From Rudanella sp. (GTDB taxonomy: Bacteria > Bacteroidota > Bacteroidia > Cytophagales > Spirosomataceae), in contig JAJAYX010000296.1 of assembly GCA_026785985.1 (NCBI GenBank), positions 1-5,197 of the forward strand: DNA of 5,197 nucleotides, given 5' to 3'. Below the pieces are notes generated by a model. That model was not told the origin of the DNA. It ran no database searches and saw only the letters and a list, made by a program, of their open reading frames with translations. The position numbers and the translations under genes are program-made. This document shows positions 1 through 5,183 of the stretch, in pieces (position 1 is the stretch's first letter; the number at the start of each line of letters is the position of its first letter).

Positions 1-283
1 CAATGACTGGCTTACTATCTATGTAAGTATCGGCGTCGAAGATAATTACCATAGAAACCCCCTCGAACTGTAGCGTTTCAATGATTGGATCAAGCAAAGA
101 CATTCTTAATGGATCGTCAAAAGTGTCTTTGCCGCCCATGTCGAGAATGTCGCCAAGAGATAGTTTCGTATTCTGGTCGGTGAATTTGCCTTTTGAAAGC
201 TTTACTCCGTACCACTCCTGGCTCAGGTCCTGAAAAAACTTCTGGTCAGCAATGCCCTCCACAAAAATTTGTACGTTAGTCAT
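1..283 (-). CDS. TOPRIM-fold protein (DUF3226/DUF4435-like), partial, partner of upstream ATPase
   Basis: Only the first 94 codons are in the window; the gene runs off the left edge. The N-terminus reads MTNVQIFVEGIADQKFF, giving the TOPRIM glutamate at E9 in a V-E-G-x-A-D-x-x-F-F setting. An acidic D-x-D pair (D83, D85 in VIIFDADT) follows after a strand of hydrophobic residues, with an ILDMGGKD segment at about 46-53 between them. E plus DxD is the metal-binding signature of TOPRIM domains found in topoisomerases, primases and OLD nucleases. The start codon overlaps the stop of the ATPase gene in an ATGA arrangement, so the two are probably translationally coupled and work as a pair. By analogy with OLD-type and PARIS systems it would be a nuclease or effector controlled by the ATPase; that role is inferred. 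The family assignment (DUF3226 versus DUF4435 or another) cannot be settled from this half. Confidence 0.8.
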   Translation of the reverse strand, partial: MTNVQIFVEGIADQKFFQDLSQEWYGVKLSKGKFTDQNTKLSLGDILDMGGKDTFDDPLRMSLLDPIIETLQFEGVSMVIIFDADTYIDSKPVI

Positions 284-1374
284 CGTTTACCCCCGCGTGT
301 GTTGAAGCCAATAGTTAGTGCATACTCGAACTGTTCAAAATCATAAGTCGCAGCCTTCACCTCGCCCTCCTTGTTTTCAATCAGCGAAATATTTCGGGCA
401 TCTTTTTGGTATTGAACCATATCGGGGGCTTCGAGGGCTTCGATAAACGCCTGCTGGCATTCAAGGCTATGGGTGGTTGCGAAAAGCTGAACCTGATATT
501 TATCGCAAAGCTGAATAATGGTTTTCCAATAGCTGGTTAAGCGAGTAAAGTGGATGCCGGAACCAATTTCATCGACCATTAAGCGGTAATTCTTAGTGAT
601 TGCAAGATGAATTAGAATACGTGCCACTTTAACTGTTCCGTCGCCAAATTGGTATAATGGATAGATGGAATCACTGGTAGTCAAAATAACGCTTAACGTA
701 TCTTGACCGTCTGAAAAGCGATGAATTCTAACTTCTTCAAGATCGGGAATGAACTTTCGTAGACCCTCTTCAAATTCCTTTCTTAAGAGTTTGTTCGGAT
801 TGAAGAACTCATAAAAAAGTCCCGGCAGATGGTTATCACAAGATAGATTGGCAGGTACAAGGTCAGGAAGCCTAACTTTGTATTCAATGTTCTCAAGGTA
901 AGCACCAGTCATTTTAAACGTCTCATTCTGTTCTGGACCGTAGTTAATTTGTTTCAAATATGTCCTGATAGTATGAAGGGCCAAGTCATTCTCTGCGAAC
1001 TCTTTTTCTATTGAATCCAAGTGAGCCGCACTCTTTAACGCCAAAGTGAACTCTTTTTCTCCTTGTCCGAGAACTTTTATACAAATAGGTTTTATAACGT
1101 CTCTAAAAAAGAATGACCAAAAATCAGACTTCTTAATCGCATCGACGGTCGGTAATCCGCCAAACTTTATACTGCTTCTGTAACCAAACAAGGCAAGGAA
1201 ATTCGCAGCAGAAATTTCTATATCTTCATCAAAGCATAACCCCTCCAGCACCGAAGTCTTCCCCACGTTGTTGTCGCCCACAATCAGGTTGAACTGCCCC
1301 AGATTGCTCATCTCGAAGGAGTCGAAGCGTTTGAAGTTCTCGATTTTGAAGTAAGTCAGGTGTTGCTTTTCCAT
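280..1374 (-). CDS. AAA_15/AAA_21-type ATPase (OLD/ABC-like), 364 aa
   Basis: This is an SMC/ABC-like ATPase of the kind found as the motor or sensor half of OLD, Gabija, PARIS and Septu systems. It opens with YFKIENFKRFDSFE (8-21), the usual first strand of these 'FKsF' ATPases. Walker A is GDNNVGKT (33-40). The ABC-signature-like motif is YQFGDGT (241-247). Walker B is RLMVDEIGSGIH (264-275) with D268/E269, and the switch histidine is H302 in FATTHSLE. The ending FEYALTIGFNTR is typical of the family, so the protein looks complete; its length is ordinary for the group. ATG at 1374 is chosen because the open frame further upstream (a TTG at 1419) would only translate a terminator hairpin. 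No Shine-Dalgarno site is visible, which is normal for Bacteroidota. It overlaps the downstream TOPRIM gene by four bases. No nuclease domain is fused to it. A role in defence is inferred from the pairing, not shown. Confidence 0.88.
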   Translation of the reverse strand: MEKQHLTYFKIENFKRFDSFEMSNLGQFNLIVGDNNVGKTSVLEGLCFDEDIEISAANFLALFGYRSSIKFGGLPTVDAIKKSDFWSFFFRDVIKPICIKVLGQGEKEFTLALKSAAHLDSIEKEFAENDLALHTIRTYLKQINYGPEQNETFKMTGAYLENIEYKVRLPDLVPANLSCDNHLPGLFYEFFNPNKLLRKEFEEGLRKFIPDLEEVRIHRFSDGQDTLSVILTTSDSIYPLYQFGDGTVKVARILIHLAITKNYRLMVDEIGSGIHFTRLTSYWKTIIQLCDKYQVQLFATTHSLECQQAFIEALEAPDMVQYQKDARNISLIENKEGEVKAATYDFEQFEYALTIGFNTRGGKR

Positions 1375-1380
1375 AGCGAT

Positions 1381-1428
1381 CAAAAAAATAAGGCAACAGG
1401 AATGCCCGAAAAAGGCCAACCCGTTGCC
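1381..1428 (-). terminator. Rho-independent terminator of the receptor pseudogene, abutting the ATPase start
   Basis: Read on the minus strand, GGCAAC (1428-1423) pairs with GTTGCC (1397-1392). The stem extends by two more G-C pairs past one mismatch, and a GCC/GGC mini-stem lies in the loop. The second arm is followed at once by TTATTTTTTTG (1391-1381). This has the form of an intrinsic terminator and lies 33 bases past the stop codon of the receptor remnant, whose terminator it presumably was. The U-tract ends only 7 bases before the ATPase ATG, so transcripts coming from upstream would be mostly stopped before that gene. Confidence 0.6.
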
Positions 1429-1460
1429 AAATCAACGAAAAAAATGCGAAATCGTTACGG

Positions 1461-1770
1461 TTAAAACGCTACCCGGTAACTCAGCACCGGAATCAGGCCG
1501 GTTTGGTAACTAATGCGTACTGTGCCGGTGGTCGCGTCGAAATAGCGGCCAAAAATGTTCTGGCGGTTGGTGGCATTCTGAAGGTCGAGCGAGGGGGTGC
1601 GGGTGGAACGGGGCGGTTGCGTTTCCAGCTAAACCGAACGCCGGTGCGGAAGCTACCGTCAATCCCAGGGTAATACCTCGAACAGACGTGGCATTTAAAA
1701 GTGCAATGGTAACTCCCTGAAGCGGTGTTTGCAGACCTTGGTCGATAATGATACCGCGAATGATCTGTGT
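1461..1770 (-). pseudogene. Collapsed TonB-dependent receptor remnant (N-terminal CPD-like piece joined to C-terminal strand)
   Basis: Two recognisable pieces of an outer-membrane TonB-dependent receptor lie side by side. The first (about 1770-1663) reads IRGIIIDQGLQTPLQGVTIA, then LLNATSVRG. This matches the carboxypeptidase-D regulatory-like domain at the N-terminus of Bacteroidota receptors. The last piece (1610-1464) includes SLDLQNATNRQNIFGRYFDA and ends in YQTGLIPVLSYRVAF before a TAA stop. This is the classic C-terminal beta-strand end, with terminal phenylalanine, of these receptors. Between them, GIDGSFRTGVRFSWKRNR is in a third frame and flows into the C-terminal piece if one base is restored at the C-run near 1610-1613. 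The signal peptide, plug and nearly the whole barrel are missing; an intact receptor of this class is usually many hundreds of residues. It is therefore a large internal deletion plus at least two frameshifts, not a functional gene. The receptor identity is from recognised family patterns. Confidence 0.75.
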
Positions 1771-2127
1771 GAGTAGCCATCGAAACGCTGCTTCCCCCCA
1801 CCGAACAAGGATGTATGTAGCGTGGAGGACCTTGCTCTGCCTATTTAAATGATTAAACGGCCATGAGGTTATTATTTGCCGAATGAGTAGGCTGTAAACC
1901 TGGTGCAGAATGGCACGAATTTCGCTGTAAATAGACAATTGATGGAATAATTGCAGCAATAGACAGGGCAGTGAAGTAGGGGTGATTGAAGCAATCTGTC
2001 TACCGAATCAACCCGTTTTTGACATTGGTAACCCTGGTTAATTACCGTTCCGTCAAAACTTGTTGATTCCGATTGATCGTTACTACATAGTTGATTATAT
2101 TGCTGTCCTTGTCTGTATATAGAATTA
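1771..2127. other. Intergenic stretch with no recognisable gene
   Basis: About 350 AT-rich bases separate the receptor remnant from the plus-strand ORF. Minus-strand frames are open here, but their translations show no family pattern, start at rare codons, and merge into the receptor remnant out of context. No tRNA, transposase fragment or CRISPR-like repeat is seen. The one structured element is the nested inverted repeat at 2005-2069. A weak plus-strand promoter candidate lies near the end: TTG at 2073-2075, a 20-base gap, then TATATTG at 2096-2102. It resembles the Bacteroidota -33/-7 pattern, but the match is imperfect. Confidence 0.6.
2005..2069. repeat. Long nested inverted repeat (three stacked stems)
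   Basis: Three arm pairs are nested around one centre: GAATCAAC (2005-2012) with GTTGATTC (2062-2069), TTTTGAC (2017-2023) with GTCAAAA (2052-2058), and GGTAA (2027-2031) with TTACC (2042-2046). That makes 20 paired bases per side with small internal loops (4/3 and 3/5) and a 10-base apical loop. The loop region also contains TAACC-CT-GGTTA. No T-run follows on either strand, so it is not an ordinary intrinsic terminator. It lies about 60 bases before the plus-strand ORF. It could be a structured leader, a double-sided regulator site, a REP/MITE-like element or a remnant of mobile-element ends. Confidence 0.7.
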
Positions 2128-2535
2128 ATGGGCGAACTTACTCGCATACAACTTTCTGAGATGACCCAGCTATGGCGGGAGATGGCTCGAAACCTCAATG
2201 CCTATCAGGGTCTGCATTGGCATGAGTTGACAACCGTGCAACATTTAGACCTGAACGCCTACCAGAACAGCCTGCTCACGCGGGCACAGGATACGGACGA
2301 GCGGGCGTATTTATTGCTTACGGAGCCTACAGAGCCAACGTTTATGATGGCATTGCGTCAGATCAAACGGGCTGCTCAAACTTTGCAGGACTCGCCTGAG
2401 CAAATGATTGCGCTCAACTTAGGGGCGTTGACCGTAGCCCTTGCCGCCGGCATCACCCGGAACAACACCCGCACTATTCAACTTTCACTGTCTGAACTGA
2501 GTGTGCTAACCGAAGGAGCGGTGGTCGTGAAATAA
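2128..2535 (+). CDS. Hypothetical 135-aa protein; probably the upstream part of a decayed sensor histidine kinase
   Basis: An open frame from ATG at 2128 to TAA at 2533-2535. The product is soluble, largely helical and rich in Leu, Ala, Gln and Thr, with no signal peptide or membrane segment; I do not recognise it as a named family. The end is informative. ALAAGITRNN (104-113) followed by TIQLSLSEL and GAVVVK resembles the 'NALKHG...TIxxSL...VVVxIRDNGxG' stretch of a histidine-kinase ATPase domain, though the N-box asparagine and Lys/His are missing. Just past the stop, in a shifted frame, come Ile-Arg and Leu-Gly where IRDNGLG would be expected. About 32 codons after VVVK comes the kinase G-box at 2628. 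The spacing fits a single kinase gene. A WHEL (31-34) near the start could be an H-box relic, but this is weak. It is either a translated fragment or a pseudogene piece; an independent small gene is not excluded. Confidence 0.45.
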   Translation: MGELTRIQLSEMTQLWREMARNLNAYQGLHWHELTTVQHLDLNAYQNSLLTRAQDTDERAYLLLTEPTEPTFMMALRQIKRAAQTLQDSPEQMIALNLGALTVALAAGITRNNTRTIQLSLSELSVLTEGAVVVK

Positions 2536-2765
2536 GATGGCTAGGTGGCTGCCCGTTAATACTCGCAGGCCTGCCTTCACCGTCCAATTCACCCCTTGGC
2601 ACCCCGGTTCGCACTGCCACAAACCCCGGTCAGGGCGAAGGCATTGGGTTGCACATTGTGAAGCGATTGTGTGGCCTGCTCAATGGCAAGATGGATGTAG
2701 ATAGCCATTGAGCAGGCATTGGCACCACCTTCCGGCTAACGCTGCCGAGGAGTTACAAAAAGTAA
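2536..2765 (+). pseudogene. C-terminal HATPase_c remnant of a sensor histidine kinase, with internal stop
   Basis: The frame starting on multiples of three gives TATNPGQGEGIGLHIVKRLC, then GLLNGKMDVDSH (2616-2708), an in-frame TGA at 2709-2711, and AGIGTTFRLTLPRSYKK up to TAA at 2763-2765. GQGEGIGLHIVKR is the G2-box of histidine-kinase ATP-binding domains, and G-x-G-T-T-F-x-L-x-L-P is the closing strand. Both are well-known kinase patterns. The D-box upstream is destroyed, and no start codon or dimerisation domain precedes it in this frame. The stop falls where 'DS-x-P-G' is expected, with about one extra codon, so it looks like a small insertion or rewrite and not a simple point mutation. 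The remnant runs convergently into the dehydrogenase gene; its final stop overlaps that operon's terminator. A sequencing error is unlikely to explain all the damage, but cannot be excluded for the frameshift. Confidence 0.78.
2674..2717. repeat. Perfect 14-base inverted repeat with 16-base loop
   Basis: GCCTGCTCAATGGC (2674-2687) is exactly repeated in reverse complement as GCCATTGAGCAGGC (2704-2717). The repeat is inside the histidine-kinase remnant, and the right arm contains the TGA that breaks its frame. No T-run follows on either strand. The left arm encodes normal kinase sequence (G-L-L-N-G), so the right arm is the likely altered copy. Confidence 0.9.
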
Positions 2766-2778
2766 AGGGCAAGGCCCT
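2757..2778 (-). terminator. Intrinsic terminator of the dehydrogenase operon
   Basis: On the minus strand AGGGC (2778-2774), loop CTT, GCCCT (2770-2766), then TTACTTTTTG (2765-2756). It sits 7 bases past the stop codon of the GMC dehydrogenase, where an intrinsic terminator is expected. The stem is only 5 bp and the U-tract is interrupted, so it may be leaky. No T-run follows on the plus strand. Confidence 0.5.
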
Positions 2779-2785
2779 GCTCCGT

Positions 2786-4498
2786 TCACACCTCCCCCTT
2801 TTTCATCGCTTTCTCGGCATAATCGACCGAGCGGGCAGTCATAGCCATGTAGGTGAGCGAGGGGTTCTGGGTTGAGGTTGAGGTCATGCAGGCCCCGTCG
2901 GTCACGAACACGTTTTTGCAGGCATGGAGTTGATTCCATTTGTTGAGCATCGACGTTTTGGGGTCGCGGCCCATCCGAACGCCCCCCATCTCGTGAATGT
3001 CGAGGCCGGGGTTGCGATGGTCGTCGCGGAGACGGATGTTTTTGAAACCGGCCTCGGTAAACATCTCGCTCATCTGCTCCTGGTAATCCTTCACCATTTT
3101 TTCGTCATTGTCGTCGTAGGCGATGGCGATTTTCAGTTGCGGAATGCCAAACGGATCTTTCAAGGCCGAATCGAGAGCCACATAGTTGGTTTCTTTCGGG
3201 ATGGTTTCGCCCATCATGTGCGAGCCAACATACCAACCTCCCAGTTTCGGATTCAGCAGGTTTTGTTTGAGGTCGGCCCCCAACCCGCTTTGGTCAGCCC
3301 GCGAATTTCGACCCGCCGAGAAACCAGCCGCGTAACCCCGGAGAAAGCCCGTTTCTTGCTTAAGCAAGTTGCGAAAACGCGGAATGTACGGGCTATTGGG
3401 CCGCCGACCGTCGGTGGTGCTGTCGAGCATGCCATCGAACTCTGCCGAAACGCCCGCCCGATAATTATGAAACGCCACATATTTACCCAGTACCCCGCTG
3501 TCGTTGCCCAGTCCATTGGGAAACCGGTTCGAGGTGGAGTTGAGCAGAATCAGGTTGGAGTTCAGCGCGGCTGCGTTCAGGAAAATAATGCGGGCATAAA
3601 ACTCCTGCATCTGCCTGGTCTGTGCGTCGATCACTCGCACCCCTACAGCTCGTTTTTTACCTTCGTCATAAATAATCGAATGCACCACCGAATGAGGCCG
3701 GAGCGTCATTTTGCCGGTTCGCATGGCCCAGGGCAAGGTGCTTGAGTTACTACTGAAATAGCCACCATATGGGCAACCGCGTTCGCAAATAGTGCGGTGC
3801 TGGCATTGCGCCCGACCTTGCTCTAAGTGAATCGGTTTGGGTTGGGTGATGTGTGCCGCCCGGCCCATAATTACATGGCGATCAGGGTATTTGCCAGCTA
3901 TTTTTTGCCGAAAATGTTTCTCCACACAGTTCCACTCGTGGGGTGGCAGGAACTCCCCATCGGGTAGGCTGGCGAGGCCATCTTTATTACCAGATATGCC
4001 CGCAAATTTTTCCACGTAGCTATACCAGGGGGCCAAATCGGCGTAGCGAATAGGCCAGTCAACGGCGAACCCATCGCGGGCTGGACCCTCGAAATCGAAG
4101 TCGCTCCACCGCTGGGTTTGCCGCGCCCACATCAGCGATTTTCCGCCTACCTGGTAGCCCCTGATCCAATCGAAGGGCTTTTCCTGTACGTAGGGGTGTT
4201 CGGCATCTTTCACGAAAAACTGCTCCGTGCCCTCGTAAAAGGCATAGCACTTGCTGATGATCGGGTTGGCTTCGCGCACTTCCCGCGTGAGTTGGCCCCG
4301 GTGTTCAAACTCCCAGGGTTGCTTCATAGTGGTGGGGTAATCGGTCACGTGCTGCACATCGCGGCCCCGTTCGAGTACGAGGGTTTTCAGTCCCTTGCCC
4401 GTTAATTCTTTGGCGGCCCATCCCCCGCTGATGCCGGAGCCAATCACAATGGCATCGAACGAGTTAGGAGGGGTCGCGTCGATATTGAAGTAGGACAT
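2786..4498 (-). CDS. GMC-family FAD-dependent dehydrogenase, large (catalytic) subunit, 570 aa
   Basis: It oxidises an alcohol group, most likely on a sugar, sugar acid or glycoside, using FAD. The dinucleotide-binding motif is IGSGISGG (19-26), with the ribose-binding acid E43 in VLERG. A second FAD contact region is GGKSLMW (118-124). The C-terminal GMC domain carries DIHEMGGVRMG with likely catalytic H502, VFVTDGACM (530-538), and STQNPSLTYMA with the usual active-site N545. C232, C238 and C242 form a C-x5-C-x3-C set followed by PYGG. This spacing is like the 3Fe-4S site of bacterial FAD glucose dehydrogenase, so an electron-relay cluster is plausible. It has no signal peptide; in related complexes the small subunit's Tat signal carries both across the membrane. 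The ATG follows the small-subunit stop by one base. Length is normal for the gluconate/fructose/glucoside 3-dehydrogenase group. The exact substrate cannot be read from sequence. Confidence 0.93.
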   Translation of the reverse strand: MSYFNIDATPPNSFDAIVIGSGISGGWAAKELTGKGLKTLVLERGRDVQHVTDYPTTMKQPWEFEHRGQLTREVREANPIISKCYAFYEGTEQFFVKDAEHPYVQEKPFDWIRGYQVGGKSLMWARQTQRWSDFDFEGPARDGFAVDWPIRYADLAPWYSYVEKFAGISGNKDGLASLPDGEFLPPHEWNCVEKHFRQKIAGKYPDRHVIMGRAAHITQPKPIHLEQGRAQCQHRTICERGCPYGGYFSSNSSTLPWAMRTGKMTLRPHSVVHSIIYDEGKKRAVGVRVIDAQTRQMQEFYARIIFLNAAALNSNLILLNSTSNRFPNGLGNDSGVLGKYVAFHNYRAGVSAEFDGMLDSTTDGRRPNSPYIPRFRNLLKQETGFLRGYAAGFSAGRNSRADQSGLGADLKQNLLNPKLGGWYVGSHMMGETIPKETNYVALDSALKDPFGIPQLKIAIAYDDNDEKMVKDYQEQMSEMFTEAGFKNIRLRDDHRNPGLDIHEMGGVRMGRDPKTSMLNKWNQLHACKNVFVTDGACMTSTSTQNPSLTYMAMTARSVDYAEKAMKKGEV

Positions 4499-4499
4499 G

Positions 4500-5045
4500 C
4501 TATTTTTTTACAGGCACACACCCCTTATACCGGGCGGGGGCCATTTCGTAATGAGTTAAGTTGGTCATGACGTATTCGGAGTTCATATATCCCCTGATTG
4601 TCAGTGCTTTGACAAGTTGCACGAAGTCTTTTTGAGTAGGGTCGTTCGATTGGCTCATCTGCCGCAGAATGTCGAGCCGTTGGGCGATATCGCCTTCCAG
4701 AAAAGGCATTCCGATAGCTACCTGCGCCACATCGTCCACGCTATTCAGACCTTTGCGGAACATCACCTGGGTTTGTTTGTCATAGCAATCCGTCACCATT
4801 TTCTCGATGAACTGATGCACGTTTAGCCCTCTGGCACCAGAAATGCTTGTCTGGCCTTCGTTGGTGACGGGAATAATAATGTCGGTGATTTCGGCCAGCA
4901 GGTCAACTTCGGAGGCTGACAGGAATGAAGTGGCAGTTCCCGTTTTTTGGAGCGAGTCGGGAGTCCAGTTGGTGGCCCATCCGGGCAGTGCCATCAGTCC
5001 GCAGACTGTGGTAGCCACCATTTTTAAAGCATTACGTCGTTTCAC
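4500..5045 (-). CDS. Gluconate 2-dehydrogenase subunit 3 family protein (small subunit), Tat-like signal
   Basis: This is the small partner of GMC dehydrogenases, needed for export and assembly of the catalytic subunit. The N-terminus MKRRNALKMVATTVCGLMAL has a twin arginine followed by a hydrophobic stretch, and PGWA at 21-24 offers a cleavage site, so a Tat signal peptide is likely although the motif is not the perfect SRRxFLK. The mature part shows FLSASEVDLLAEITDIIIPV (41-60), DCYDK (87-91), F-R-K-G-L (96-100), and GYMNSEY...Y...ARYKGCVPV near the end, all familiar in this family. The start is GTG at 5045-5043: an in-frame TGA lies a few codons upstream, and the next ATG (codon 9) would lose the arginines. 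The stop TAG is one base before the large-subunit ATG, so the two are one operon with coupled translation. A cytochrome c subunit, present in some relatives, is not in this window. Confidence 0.9.
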   Translation of the reverse strand: MKRRNALKMVATTVCGLMALPGWATNWTPDSLQKTGTATSFLSASEVDLLAEITDIIIPVTNEGQTSISGARGLNVHQFIEKMVTDCYDKQTQVMFRKGLNSVDDVAQVAIGMPFLEGDIAQRLDILRQMSQSNDPTQKDFVQLVKALTIRGYMNSEYVMTNLTHYEMAPARYKGCVPVKK

Positions 5046-5073
5046 TGTAAAATTTAGCGTTCAGAATTAGGGT

Positions 5074-5081
5074 CAAAAGTA
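5074..5081 (-). promoter_or_regulatory. Candidate -7 box (TAnnTTTG) for the dehydrogenase operon
   Basis: On the minus strand the sequence TACTTTTG fits the Bacteroidota -7 consensus TAnnTTTG exactly, with its end about 28 bases before the GTG start. No -33 TTTG sits at the preferred distance: one TTTG is only 12 bases upstream and another TTG is 28 bases away. The box is therefore supported by position and motif only. Confidence 0.45.
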
Positions 5082-5160
5082 GAAGATAAGCGTCAAACTA
5101 CCGATTGGGCAAGTAGGTGATTGATACGGGTGTAGGACAAGTTTAATTTAAATGATTTTC

Positions 5161-5183
5161 GGCACAGATCGTGCCCCTTTTTT
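5161..5183 (+). terminator. Hairpin plus T-run, possible intrinsic terminator
   Basis: GGCAC (5161-5165), loop AGATC, GTGCC (5171-5175), two C's, then six T's (5178-5183). Its form is that of a plus-strand terminator, yet no plus-strand gene lies to the left. It may end an antisense or leader transcript, or on the other strand serve a gene beyond the right edge. The stem is short. Confidence 0.3.

Noticed and set aside
1..1374. Calling the pair Gabija, PARIS or a retron outright
   Set aside because: There is no UvrD-like helicase, reverse transcriptase or fused TOPRIM, and the second protein is cut off at the edge. Only the general ATPase-TOPRIM architecture is supported.
1375..1419. A 15-residue N-terminal extension of the ATPase (TTG start at 1419)
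   Set aside because: The extension is a translation of the terminator stem and U-tract; the family normally begins a few residues before the F-K-x-F strand, as with the ATG at 1374.
1510..1959. A 149-codon minus-strand frame as a real gene
   Set aside because: It starts at TTG, its first 60 codons resemble nothing, only the CPD-like piece is meaningful, and it leaves the receptor frame before the true C-terminus. It is part of the pseudogene region.
1872..2198. A 108-codon minus-strand frame
   Set aside because: It is low-quality in composition, runs through the inverted repeat and over the start of the plus-strand ORF, and has no recognisable motif.
2924..3745. A 273-codon open frame on the plus strand
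   Set aside because: It lies wholly antisense to the well-conserved GMC dehydrogenase gene and its translation shows no family pattern; it is a GC-rich shadow frame.
1844..5157. The 11-mer TTTAAATGATT shared at 1844-1854 and 5147-5157 as a direct repeat or att site
   Set aside because: It is short and AT-rich, within the range of chance, and neither copy borders an integrase or a clear element end.
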